From positions 1-45,920 of the forward strand of contig NZ_JFHK01000009.1 of assembly GCF_001636545.1 (NCBI RefSeq): a stretch of 45,920 bases of DNA, in the 5' to 3' direction. Made by a program: the position numbers and the translations under genes. Source of the DNA: Kosmotoga arenicorallina S304. Its GTDB lineage: Bacteria > Thermotogota > Thermotogae > Petrotogales > Kosmotogaceae. Of the stretch, positions 7,443 through 15,589 are shown piece after piece. The notes under the pieces were generated by a model. That model ran no database searches. It worked only from the letters and a program-made list of their open reading frames with translations, and had not been told where the DNA came from. The stretch's first letter is position 1. Each line of letters begins with the position of its first letter.

Positions 7443-10400
7443 ATGGAGCTCGTTTATATTATAGGTCCTTCGGCTTCAGGAAAAACAAAAGAAGTGAAAA
7501 ACATCGTTAAAGAATTACATAGCGAAGATCCCTTTTCATACCTTTTCATAGGTCCTACGGGAACTTATACGAAAAATATCAGGGAAGAGCTTCTGGAAGA
7601 ACTTGGAACGCTTGTATCTTCAAGATTCCTTCCCATCGATCATTTTGCTGTGGAAGTTATGAAGCGGTTCAGACCGGATATGCTTCATATAGACAACCAT
7701 GTCGCAAGGCTTTTTGTAAGCGAGATACTCGAAGAGCTTGGGAGGAAAGAGCTATCGGGTTCGCCTATCTTTATCGAGTACATAGTGGATATGATTCACG
7801 ATGTAAAGGAAAACGGCGGTTTTGGTGAACTTTTCTCTCAGGATGATGAATTGTTGCCTTTCCTCCGGGCTATTTATGAAAAATATGCAGAAAGAATGGG
7901 CAAAGACCTTTACGATACTTTTGACGCTTATCTCATGGCTCCAGAATTCATCGATGAGTTATCCTTTAATGAATTCGGAAAAGTTCTTGTCCTTGATGGG
8001 TTTCACGATTTCACACCAGCCCTTCGGACTTTTCTTTCTACCATTGCTCTTTCATTCAACAAAGTATATATCACCGTAAACGAGGATGAGAAGAGAAAAG
8101 ATTTGTTCAGCGAAACAAAGAGTATTTTCCTGTTTGCTGAAGAGCTGTTGAGAAAGGGGCAGGATCTTTCAGGGGATTTTATATCCGAGAGCAGGCAATA
8201 TCTGGAGCATTCACATTTTCCAGAAAAGCTCTCGTCATTCCACAAGAATTTCTTTTCCAACCTGAAAACTGACCGAAGAAACGAAGGGGTCAAAGTGGTC
8301 TCAGCGGCTGATGTCTTTAGCGAAGTGGAATTTATTGCCAAGGAAGTTAAAAGCCTTCTTGAAAAGGGATATGAACCCGGAGAAATATCCATTGTGGCTG
8401 AGGATTTCAACGAATACGAAAAGCTGCTTTCAAAAAAATTCGAAGAATACAAAGTGCCTTTCAGAAGTGAAGGAGACACTCCTTTGCAAGATTCCTATGC
8501 AATAAAATTGCTGCTTCTTCCCCTGGAAACAGCTGTAAGCGGTTATCGGCCTGAGAAGCTGATGGCTATGATTGATTTCGGTTATGGTGGGCAATTCCTC
8601 GATACCAGGCTCTTTGAATCCGTCATGGTCAATTCTTACCTTTATTACGATTTCAAAAGAGAAAGCTACACAAGGCGTTTTGAAAGATGGCTCTCGAGAC
8701 TTAAGAGCTATAAGGAATATCTCCTCAAGAAGATCACAAGCATAGAAAAATTCACAGATGAGGAATTTCAGGAAGGACAAAAGGAACCTTACCAGAAAAT
8801 TGTCGATAAGATAGATACCGAAATCATTCCAGCTGTGAAGAAAGTCTTTCAGGTTCTGGAACCATTAAAAAGCGCAAGAAAAAGGGATTGCAGGTTATTT
8901 GGTGGCTATTTCAAAGCCTGGAGAGAAATGCTAAAGCTTGAGGAAAGTTATGAAAAGGCAGGTAATCAAAAGGAATTGCGCGCTCTGGATACCTTTTTCA
9001 ACAGGGTGCTTCCAGATCTTGAAAAGTTGCTGGCTTATATCGGCAAAAGAAGGTTAAGTCCTTCGGAATACCATAAGTATCTTTCAATAAGGCTCAGGAA
9101 CGAATCTTTTAAGGAATGGGTGAATTTCTCCGATCGAGTGGAAATTCAACCACTTCTCAGTGCCAGATTTGCAAAAAAGGCAGTCAAATTCTTTGCAGGA
9201 TTCAGAGATGGTTCTTATCCTTCTGTGAAGCTTAATCCCCTTTACAGTTTTTCTCAATACAGCGAAAATCGGCCGAAAGATTTGCTTCTAACCCGCGAAA
9301 AGCAACAGAGGCTTAATTTCTATCTCGCTGTCAGCAGAGCCGAAGATTTGCTCTATTTCACATACCCTGAATCCACCGTTGAAGGGGAACCGATTCTGCC
9401 TTCTCCATATCTAAAAGAAGTCCTTTTGAGTGCCCATGTAAGCTCATATAGTTATGGCAGATCCTCCGGGAGAAAGGAAGGGGTTATTCCCACGCTTGAC
9501 AAGGCAATGAGCCTTGAAGAGTTAAAAATAGCAGTTGCCAGATATTTTCGCACACCTCTCTGGATGGAGGTGAAGTCAAAAGCTGAAAAGCTCTCACTTG
9601 CCTTTGATTTTGAAAGCTTTTTTCAAGACCTTTCGCTGTTTCACAGGCACTTTGACTGGCAAATTAAGGACACCAGTTTGATTGAAAAACGTATAAGCAG
9701 AGTTTTTAGTTACTCCCGCCTTTCTACCTACCAAAACTGCCCCTTCAAATTTTTTCTCAGTTACTTGCTCAAATTGCCAATGGGTACTGAAACGCTTTTT
9801 GAACTTTCTGAACTGGAAGAAGGAAATGTTTACCACGCTGTGCTGAGTGAGTATTTCAAGGGAAAAGAGCGCGATCTTGAAAAGCTCATCTCAAATCAGC
9901 TGAAGGTTGTTCTGGATACGGATAGGGAAATCATATTTAAGTTCGAACTGCAAAGACTAAAAGAAGTTCTGGAAAAGTATCTATACGAAAAGGAAGCAAA
10001 AAGACCTCAGAAGATGAAAAGAGATTATATTCCCGCTTTCTTTGAGATCTCCTTTGGTGAAAAGAAAAACCCGATAGAAATAGTCGAAGGCATCTTTCTT
10101 AAAGGTAAAATCGACAGGATAGACGTCGACGAAGAATCGAGAACTATGTATATAATTGATTATAAGCGAGGAGAGGGTAGTGGCGAGAAAGACCAATTGA
10201 TACTATATTCAATAGCTGCAGAGAAACTCTTCGAAAATGAAGGCTATAACGTTGAAGGCGGTACTTTTCGCCCGCTTCTGGGCACCAAAGCGTCTAAAGA
10301 CAGCTTTGTCATTCTCAACGAAGAAGATGGTGCGGACGAGAAAATCTGGAAATTCTTAAGAAACAGTTTTAACAGGGAATATATAGAAACAAAGGTTAAG

Positions 10401-10541
10401 GAAATAACGGAAGGGATTTTCTCCGGAATTTTCAAGCCAAAAATATTGGAAGAACGAAGTTACTGTTTCCAATGCGATTATTCGAAAAACGCCAGGATAT
10501 GTCCTGTTCTCTTATGGAGAAAATCAATGGAGGAAAACTGA
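7443..10541 (+). CDS. addB: AddB-like ATP-dependent nuclease/helicase subunit
   Basis: About 1032 residues. With AddA downstream it should form the AddAB helicase-nuclease that resects double-strand breaks for recombination. An N-terminal nucleotide-binding loop GPSASGKT is at residues 8-15. The C-terminal RecB-like nuclease is visible as GKIDRIDVD followed by MYIIDYKRGEG (the D...D-x-K pattern). One Cys in YQNCPFKFF and three in YCFQCDYSKNARICP give the split four-cysteine pattern that holds the Fe-S cluster in AddB nucleases. The ATG at 7443 is chosen for GAGGTG 6 nt upstream. The stop TGA is immediately followed by the addA ATG, so translation is coupled. The sequence is divergent from B. 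subtilis AddB, as is usual. Confidence 0.85.
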   Translation: MELVYIIGPSASGKTKEVKNIVKELHSEDPFSYLFIGPTGTYTKNIREELLEELGTLVSSRFLPIDHFAVEVMKRFRPDMLHIDNHVARLFVSEILEELGRKELSGSPIFIEYIVDMIHDVKENGGFGELFSQDDELLPFLRAIYEKYAERMGKDLYDTFDAYLMAPEFIDELSFNEFGKVLVLDGFHDFTPALRTFLSTIALSFNKVYITVNEDEKRKDLFSETKSIFLFAEELLRKGQDLSGDFISESRQYLEHSHFPEKLSSFHKNFFSNLKTDRRNEGVKVVSAADVFSEVEFIAKEVKSLLEKGYEPGEISIVAEDFNEYEKLLSKKFEEYKVPFRSEGDTPLQDSYAIKLLLLPLETAVSGYRPEKLMAMIDFGYGGQFLDTRLFESVMVNSYLYYDFKRESYTRRFERWLSRLKSYKEYLLKKITSIEKFTDEEFQEGQKEPYQKIVDKIDTEIIPAVKKVFQVLEPLKSARKRDCRLFGGYFKAWREMLKLEESYEKAGNQKELRALDTFFNRVLPDLEKLLAYIGKRRLSPSEYHKYLSIRLRNESFKEWVNFSDRVEIQPLLSARFAKKAVKFFAGFRDGSYPSVKLNPLYSFSQYSENRPKDLLLTREKQQRLNFYLAVSRAEDLLYFTYPESTVEGEPILPSPYLKEVLLSAHVSSYSYGRSSGRKEGVIPTLDKAMSLEELKIAVARYFRTPLWMEVKSKAEKLSLAFDFESFFQDLSLFHRHFDWQIKDTSLIEKRISRVFSYSRLSTYQNCPFKFFLSYLLKLPMGTETLFELSELEEGNVYHAVLSEYFKGKERDLEKLISNQLKVVLDTDREIIFKFELQRLKEVLEKYLYEKEAKRPQKMKRDYIPAFFEISFGEKKNPIEIVEGIFLKGKIDRIDVDEESRTMYIIDYKRGEGSGEKDQLILYSIAAEKLFENEGYNVEGGTFRPLLGTKASKDSFVILNEEDGADEKIWKFLRNSFNREYIETKVKEITEGIFSGIFKPKILEERSYCFQCDYSKNARICPVLLWRKSMEEN

Positions 10542-13466
10542 ATGGAAACCGGAGTTAATAGTGATATATTCATTGCCGCGTCAGCAGGCACTGGAAAAAC
10601 TTATCGCCTTGTGAAGCACTATGTGTCTATATTTGAAAGGGCGTTTAAACTTAATGAAAAGCTTGACGTCCACAATGTTGTGGCAATAACTTTTACCAGA
10701 AAAGCCGCGAAGGAAATGAAAGAAAGGGTTATGAAAAACCTTGACGAAAATATTGAACGTGGGATTCCGGGTAACTGGCTTTCACTGAGAGCGAGAATGG
10801 TAAATGCCTGGATTTCCACAATCCATTCCTTCTGTGAGAGAATACTGCGTGAAAGCGCTACTTATCTCGGCATGGATCCAGGGTTTCAAGTCCTTACCGG
10901 CATCAAACGCGTAACTCTTGAGAATAACGTTGCAAAGAGCTACTTTTTGGAACATATTGAAGAGCTGGAACCTGTTATAGAGCTCATTGGAATTGATGAC
11001 ACCTTCAAATTGCTTAAAAATATGCTTGGAAACCATAGAAACAAATTAAAAGTATCCAGAGCAATGCAAAGGGCGTTAGAACCTCATGAAATAGGAGAAA
11101 AGGGGATCAAAGCGTTAAAAGCCACTGAAATTCTCGAAAAGCACTTTAATGGCATCACCAGGCTTTACGATCAGGAATGTTTGAGCTCAAATTATCTGGA
11201 CTTCGACGACTTGCTGACTAAAACCCGGGAACTCTTGATGAACCATCCTCAGGTACAGCAGAAATATATCAGAAGGTTCAAATACATCCTGGTTGACGAA
11301 TTTCAGGATACTGACGAACTTCAAAAGGAAATTATAGATTTGCTGCATGTTGAAGGGAGTAACTTCCTGTTCTTCGTAGGTGATGCGAAACAGTCAATCT
11401 ATAGATTCAGAGGAGCAGACGTTACAGTCTTCAACCGGACGAAAGAACACTTTGAGCTCAACGGAAAACCAGTTGAAGAGCTTGATACAAACCGCCGCTC
11501 CCACCCCGATATTGTAGAATTCCAGAACAGGCTTTTCAGTAAAATAATGATAAATGATTTCTCCGGGAAATATTATAAAGCTTATTATGAGAAAGAGATA
11601 AAGGCTCTTCCATACGATTCCAGCGAATCAGAATCGAGGGTGAGAGTGCTTCTTTCCGATCAGGCAGACGATTCAAAAGAAGTGGCTAACTACATTTCCA
11701 GGCTTCTTCAAGAAGAGCTTACTTTCAGGGATAAAAGCGGAAAAACCGAAAAGCGAAGGATTCAGCCAGGCGATATCGCCATACTTTTAAGGAGCTTCAC
11801 GAAAATCACAAAATACGAAGAAGCTCTTGAAAATCTGGGAATACCTTACTACACAGTCGGAAGCCGTGAGTTTTACAACAGACCTGAAGTTGCAGGCCCC
11901 CTTGCCTGGCTTGATATGGTTGTAGACCCCCTCGATGACAACGCGTTCACAAGATTTCTTCTCTCTCCTGCTTTTGGAGGCACTCTTGATGAAATCCTGA
12001 GTTTGAAAAGCGCTGGCAAGACTTTTTATGAGGGCCTTGTAAACACGCGAGATGAGAAATTTGCAAACCTTGCAGAACTGTTCAAAAAGCATTCCACTTT
12101 AAAGCACCTGCTATCACCCAGTGAATTGCTTGAAGATTTCATTATTTCCACTAATTATCTTCCAAAGCTGGCAACGCTAAAAGGTGCTGAGCGAATGATA
12201 AGCAATGTCAACAAGATGCTGGATATTGCCAAAGAACTAGACAATTTGGGAACAAGCCTGAGGGAGCTTTCTGCCACGTTGAAAGCTTTTGTAGACTCTT
12301 CGGACGAAACAGAAGCAAGTCTTGAAACAGAGGAATCCAACAGTGTTAAATTGCTGACTGTTCACAAATCCAAGGGTCTTGAATTCCCAATTGTTGTGGT
12401 TGCCGATACTTTCTGGAGGGAGAAAACCTCGAACAACCATTTTCCGGGAATCTTTTTCGATAAAAGCGAGTACTTTCTCATCGAAGAGAAGCCGTCAGAT
12501 AGAAGCAAAACCCTTCAATCGAAGCTTTACATCGACGAGATGGAAAAGATATATGAAGAAGAAAAAAGGACCCTTTATGTAGCTTTCAGCAGGCCGCGAG
12601 ACCTCCTTATTGTAAGCTTGAACGGTAAAGCAAGCGCTATAAGGCCCTGGTCGCAAATGCTGTTAGGCACGCTATTCACCCAGGAAAATGACGAAAAGGA
12701 ACTCCTTGATGAATTTGAGGGTATAGTTGAAATAGAAACCTCTGGCAAAGGTTTTCTCTACACTCACCGGAATAGTGATGAACAGGAAGAAGGGGAACTG
12801 CCAGAAATTCGTATAATACAGGGATTTTCACAAAAAGCGCAGATTGAATATGTCTCACCAAGCCTTTTAACACAGGAATTTGAGATATCTTTGGAACCCC
12901 GTTCCGGTGAACTAAATCTGGAAAGAAACCCCGCTGAGCTCGGAACGCTGGCGCACGCATATTTCGAGGCGGTAGGGCTTGAAGGACAGCTTGGGCGGAT
13001 AACACTTAACGGCCTCCTCAAAGGTGGTAAGCTGGGATATGTTGATAGAACCCGCTTTACCCCGGAAGAGGATCAAGAAGTAAGGAATATTTTGTCAAAG
13101 CTCACAGAACATCCTCTTGTCAAAGAAATTGAAAGTGCTCATAAAGTGTACAGTGAGCTTAAAATTCAGAAAAAACTGAAAAATTATATTCTTCTTGGAA
13201 TTTTAGATAAAATTTACCTGACAGAGAAAGGCTGGAAGATAGTTGATTTCAAATTTGCCTATCCGGACAGCAGGCTCAAAGAAAAATACGAATTTCAGTT
13301 GAAGTTCTATATGTACATTGCCAGGGAACTCTTTGATATAACAGAAGCGAAGTTGTTTTATCTAAAAGATGGAAGCGTATCAGAGCCGATAATTCTTGAA
13401 GAGGGTTTTGAGAAAGAATTAGTGAAAAAAATTGAAAGTTTTGGAGGGGATAGCGATGGAAATTAA
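10542..13466 (+). CDS. addA: AddA-like UvrD/Rep-family helicase-nuclease
   Basis: 974 residues with the full set of SF1A helicase motifs: IAASAGTGKT (residues 11-20, Walker A), AITFTRKAAKEM (Ia), STIHSFCERIL (Ic), ILVDEFQDTD (Walker B), VGDAKQSIYRFRGAD (III), LDTNRRS (IV), LLTVHKSKGLEF (V) and RTLYVAFSRPRD (VI). The C-terminal nuclease appears as LGTLAHAYFE, LLGILDKIYL and WKIVDFKFAY, the last two supplying the Asp and D-x-K residues. It is the translocating helicase and second nuclease of AddAB. The ATG directly abuts the addB stop. Its 3' end overlaps the following PH-domain gene by 11 nt. Confidence 0.92.
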   Translation: METGVNSDIFIAASAGTGKTYRLVKHYVSIFERAFKLNEKLDVHNVVAITFTRKAAKEMKERVMKNLDENIERGIPGNWLSLRARMVNAWISTIHSFCERILRESATYLGMDPGFQVLTGIKRVTLENNVAKSYFLEHIEELEPVIELIGIDDTFKLLKNMLGNHRNKLKVSRAMQRALEPHEIGEKGIKALKATEILEKHFNGITRLYDQECLSSNYLDFDDLLTKTRELLMNHPQVQQKYIRRFKYILVDEFQDTDELQKEIIDLLHVEGSNFLFFVGDAKQSIYRFRGADVTVFNRTKEHFELNGKPVEELDTNRRSHPDIVEFQNRLFSKIMINDFSGKYYKAYYEKEIKALPYDSSESESRVRVLLSDQADDSKEVANYISRLLQEELTFRDKSGKTEKRRIQPGDIAILLRSFTKITKYEEALENLGIPYYTVGSREFYNRPEVAGPLAWLDMVVDPLDDNAFTRFLLSPAFGGTLDEILSLKSAGKTFYEGLVNTRDEKFANLAELFKKHSTLKHLLSPSELLEDFIISTNYLPKLATLKGAERMISNVNKMLDIAKELDNLGTSLRELSATLKAFVDSSDETEASLETEESNSVKLLTVHKSKGLEFPIVVVADTFWREKTSNNHFPGIFFDKSEYFLIEEKPSDRSKTLQSKLYIDEMEKIYEEEKRTLYVAFSRPRDLLIVSLNGKASAIRPWSQMLLGTLFTQENDEKELLDEFEGIVEIETSGKGFLYTHRNSDEQEEGELPEIRIIQGFSQKAQIEYVSPSLLTQEFEISLEPRSGELNLERNPAELGTLAHAYFEAVGLEGQLGRITLNGLLKGGKLGYVDRTRFTPEEDQEVRNILSKLTEHPLVKEIESAHKVYSELKIQKKLKNYILLGILDKIYLTEKGWKIVDFKFAYPDSRLKEKYEFQLKFYMYIARELFDITEAKLFYLKDGSVSEPIILEEGFEKELVKKIESFGGDSDGN

Positions 13467-14187
13467 AGTAAGGCCTACAAGAAGAGCTTTCGTAATCAGA
13501 TATCTCATCTATCCATATTACCTCATTGCCGGACTTATAATGCTTTTTTGGAAGGACCTGTCATTGCTTCATGAAAGTGATTATCTTCTTTACCTTTTGA
13601 TATGGGGTATATTGACTGTATTGCCTGGCCTTATTCTCGCCTTTAAGCGAAGAAAGTTTAGTTGGTTTTTCTGGCCACTTGCTTTGAACCTCCTTGGCTG
13701 GGGTAGCCAGTTTGTTTTTAAGAGCGAAGACTATGCGTATTATGTGAAAAATGGCCCATATCTTGCCTTCATTGCGGTATCAGTTGTTGCAGTAATTTTT
13801 ATCGAACTATACAGGATATCGATAAGATACACAATTTCCACTTCAGGAATAGAAATTACATCGGGGATTTTTGGCGCCAATAACCAGCTCATTGTCAATA
13901 AGCATATTACAAATGTCCTTCTTAAAAGGAACTTTCTGGAAATGTTACTCGGTGTGGGGCATGTTATTCCGGTAACTTCCTCTGGAATGGGAGCCGGAGA
14001 CACAGGTGTTATAGGTGGTTTCACAGGAAGCGCGGGAGTGAAAGGCGCAAATGTAGGGGGCTTTGTTGGGAAAACATCCAGTGTAAAGGAATTTGTAGCT
14101 GATCCCAGAAATTGTATCTATGGTGTGCCAAACCCAAGAAAAATAATGGAGGAAGTCAAGAAGAACCTTACAGGGCAAAGCGCTTAG
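13456..14187 (+). CDS. Membrane protein with bacterial PH-like (bPH2) domain
   Basis: About 243 residues: four hydrophobic segments in the first half (around residues 15-35, 45-65, 70-90 and 100-120), then a bPH2 (YdbS/YdbT-type) domain starting near ISIRYTISTSGIEITSGIF and continuing through NKHITNVLLKRNFLEMLLG. A Gly-rich stretch (GMGAGDTGVIGGFTGS) follows. Function unknown. The ATG at 13456 is preferred over upstream starts because GGAGGGG lies 6 nt before it, inside the last codons of addA. Its place at the end of the addBA unit looks like simple co-transcription and does not by itself imply a role in recombination. Confidence 0.7.
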   Translation: MEIKVRPTRRAFVIRYLIYPYYLIAGLIMLFWKDLSLLHESDYLLYLLIWGILTVLPGLILAFKRRKFSWFFWPLALNLLGWGSQFVFKSEDYAYYVKNGPYLAFIAVSVVAVIFIELYRISIRYTISTSGIEITSGIFGANNQLIVNKHITNVLLKRNFLEMLLGVGHVIPVTSSGMGAGDTGVIGGFTGSAGVKGANVGGFVGKTSSVKEFVADPRNCIYGVPNPRKIMEEVKKNLTGQSA

Positions 14188-14354
14188 CACCTTCAAGAGA
14201 TTCACGACTTCACGCTTATAAAGGCCATCAGCTGGTGGAATGACGTTCAGTTCGTTGTTGGTTGTAGGTTGTGGGTCGTACGTGAAAATCTTTGATTAGA
14301 ATCCTTTTAGAGTTATCTCGAGCTGCTTCATCGCGCTATATTGCAGCGATTATG

Positions 14355-14429
14355 CTGAGCTAGCGCTCAGGCAATGCGTGACTCCGTCACGGCTCTGCAT
14401 TCCTCCAGAATGGCTCTGCGCCTGCGGCG
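14355..14429. repeat. Tandem hairpin array, second copy
   Basis: Successive stem-loops with the same layout as at 359-461: CTGAGC-TAGC-GCTCAG (14355-14370), CGTGAC-TCC-GTCACG (14377-14391), CATTCC-TCC-AGAATG (14398-14412, one mismatch) and a shorter CGCC-TGC-GGCG (14419-14429). Starts are 21-22 nt apart, with spacers GCAATG, GCTCTG and GCTCTG. A larger stem ATCGC/GCGAT (14330-14350) precedes them. Arms differ between units yet stay complementary. Confidence 0.75.
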
Positions 14430-14496
14430 GAGTCGTTGTAGGTTGTGGGTTGTAGGTTGTACGCAAATCACTGGCGATCAAGAACCGAGAAAGAGT

Positions 14497-14662
14497 ACCG
14501 ACGCATTATCAGTTGTCGTTCCACCAGTAGTCGTTCCATCAATTGTCGCTCTATCAGTTGTCGTATTACCATTTGTCAGCCTCTGCAAGCGTCAACCTCG
14601 TGAGCGTCGCTCCACCAATTGTCGTATTACCAGCTGTCGCATTATCAACCGTCGTTCCTCAA
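14497..14662. repeat. Degenerate 15-bp tandem repeat (about 11 units)
   Basis: Units of 15 bp with consensus NTTGTCGYTCYAYCA follow one another: ACCGACGCATTATCA, GTTGTCGTTCCACCA, GTAGTCGTTCCATCA, ATTGTCGCTCTATCA, GTTGTCGTATTACCA, two poorly matching units (14572-14602, one of 16 bp), then AGCGTCGCTCCACCA, ATTGTCGTATTACCA, GCTGTCGCATTATCA and ACCGTCGTTCCTCAA. The GTCG core is kept in nearly all. A reading frame runs through it only because the period is a multiple of three; it has no ribosome binding site. Confidence 0.8.
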
Positions 14663-14741
14663 AGCACGTTACTCGGCTTTTCAAGCAACCCACAACCAAC
14701 AACCCACAACTGACAACTGCCTTTAGACCCCAGACCCTGTT

Positions 14742-15023
14742 TTACAATACAAGCAGAACATGATACGGTGATATGTCTATGCCAAGGGATTTCAGGTACA
14801 TGAGCTCCGACCATTTAGGCAACAACGATTTCCTTGTGTACTCAGGAAAGGCTATCTCCACTGGAAGACCAAGAATTAATGCAAGTTCGTCGGCAATTTG
14901 AAAGGGAGGCAATAATTTTCCCCTTTCGACAGCTGATATATATCCGGGATTTCTGCCAATCTTTGCAGACAATTCCCTTTGAGTTAAACCTTTTTTCATT
15001 CGAGTGTAGGCGAGCAATTCCAA
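14742..15023 (-). CDS. XRE-family HTH regulator, second of an overlapping pair
   Basis: About 93 residues with an N-terminal Cro/C1-type helix-turn-helix: MKKGLTQRELSAKIGRNPG, YISAVERGK and LGLPVEIAFPE. It overlaps the 3' end of the upstream XRE gene (14996-15262) in another frame and resembles it, so the two look like a duplicated regulator pair. The TTG at 15023 is chosen because AAGGGG lies about 8 nt before it, inside the upstream gene; a GTG at 15032 is possible. The C-terminal part, KSLLPKWSELMYLKSLGID, has no recognisable domain. Target unknown. Confidence 0.7.
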   Translation of the reverse strand: MELLAYTRMKKGLTQRELSAKIGRNPGYISAVERGKLLPPFQIADELALILGLPVEIAFPEYTRKSLLPKWSELMYLKSLGIDISPYHVLLVL

Positions 15024-15262
15024 AAGTTCCACCCCTTTTTGTGCTTGTTAAATGGAGGAGATTTTCTATCCAAAAGGAATTCAGGAAATAGTTCTTCAAC
15101 TGGCATTTCAAAAAATGCAGCAATTGTGTCTGCGAGAAAGAAGTCTGTAACCTTGACTTTCCCGGTTTCAATCCTCGATAAAGTGCTCCTGCTAATGCCA
15201 AGCTTTTTTGCCAGCTCTTCTTGTGATATGCCTTTTTTTGCTCTCATGTGCTTTATCGACAT
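14996..15262 (-). CDS. XRE-family HTH transcriptional repressor
   Basis: 88 residues with a clear Cro/C1 helix-turn-helix (KKGISQEELAKKLGISRST, LSRIETGKVKV) followed by FFEMPVEELFPEF. ATG start with GGAGGT 5 nt upstream. A 20-bp near-palindrome lies 17 bp before the start codon and is a likely autoregulatory operator. The reading frame runs 28 nt past the start of the second XRE gene, so the two are translationally coupled. The pair has the size of toxin-antitoxin or phage-type repressors, but no toxin or phage gene is next to it. Confidence 0.82.
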   Translation of the reverse strand: MSIKHMRAKKGISQEELAKKLGISRSTLSRIETGKVKVTDFFLADTIAAFFEMPVEELFPEFLLDRKSPPFNKHKKGWNFWNCSPTLE

Positions 15263-15279
15263 TTAATACCTCCACAAAT

Positions 15280-15299
15280 TAGTATTCATATGTATACTA
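15280..15299. promoter_or_regulatory. Palindromic operator upstream of the XRE pair
   Basis: TAGTAT-T-CATATG-T-ATACTA is symmetric at 18 of 20 positions and lies between the XRE ribosome binding site and the tRNA terminator. Position and symmetry fit a dimeric Cro/C1-type repressor acting on its own gene. A matching promoter could not be placed securely. Confidence 0.6.
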
Positions 15300-15343
15300 T
15301 CACAAAATAAGCTTCCTTTTGAAGGGTTGACTAAAATTTGCAC

Positions 15344-15371
15344 AAAAAAAAACAGCCGGTTTCCGGCTGTT
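15344..15371 (-). terminator. Rho-independent terminator of the tRNA-Arg/Ser unit
   Basis: On the minus strand, AACAGCCGG and CCGGCTGTT pair around a 3-nt loop (15351-15371) and are followed by nine T residues. The stem begins 2 nt after the encoded CCA end of tRNA-Arg. Confidence 0.88.
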
Positions 15372-15373
15372 TT

Positions 15374-15450
15374 TGGCGTGCCCGGGGCGATTTGAACGCC
15401 CGGCCTCCAGATCCGCAGTCTAGCGCTCTATCCAGCTGAGCTACGGGCAC
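15374..15450 (-). tRNA. tRNA-Arg (anticodon GCG)
   Basis: A 77-nt cloverleaf with encoded CCA. The acceptor stem is GTGCCCG/CGGGCAC, the D arm GCTC-AGCTGGATA-GAGC, the anticodon stem CTAGA/TCTGG with loop CTGCGGA (anticodon GCG), the T arm GGGCG-TTCAAAT-CGCCC, and the discriminator base G. The A in the D loop fits arginine identity. A GCG anticodon reads CGC/CGU directly, unlike the ACG (inosine) form used by most bacteria. It is downstream of tRNA-Ser in one transcript. Confidence 0.93.
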
Positions 15451-15455
15451 ACGAA

Positions 15456-15548
<93 letters not shown>

Positions 15549-15560
15549 ACCTACCTTTAG

Positions 15561-15589
15561 ATTCTATCACGGGTTAAAGTGGGTGTCAA
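15561..15589 (-). promoter_or_regulatory. Promoter of the tRNA-Ser/tRNA-Arg unit
   Basis: On the minus strand, TTGACA (15584-15589) and TAGAAT (15561-15566) are exactly 17 bp apart and end 12 bp before the tRNA. The same TTGACA-17-TAGAAT arrangement precedes tRNA-Gln. The -35 box overlaps the stop codon of the phosphatase gene. Confidence 0.9.

Larger units (their letters stand above)
14253..14720. repeat. Composite non-coding repeat region bounded by inverted 7-bp repeats
   Basis: The 554-base gap between 14188 and 14741 holds no convincing gene but is full of repeats. Runs of a heptamer GGTTGTR stand at 14253-14280 (four units) and 14434-14461 (four units). The inverse, CAACCCA/CAACCAA, stands at 14686-14720 (five units). 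These facing runs bound the region like terminal inverted repeats. Inside are a hairpin array (14355-14429) and a 15-bp minisatellite (14497-14662). No transposase is present. The layout shares the heptamers and hairpins with 316-461, and more weakly with 36371-36571. Confidence 0.75.

Noticed and set aside
14374-14763. 129-residue open frame through the 15-bp repeats, giving a VVVPP-like peptide repeat
   Set aside because: The frame stays open because 15 is a multiple of three. It has no ribosome binding site, starts inside a hairpin, and its second half turns into an unlikely Arg/Thr/Asn-rich sequence.
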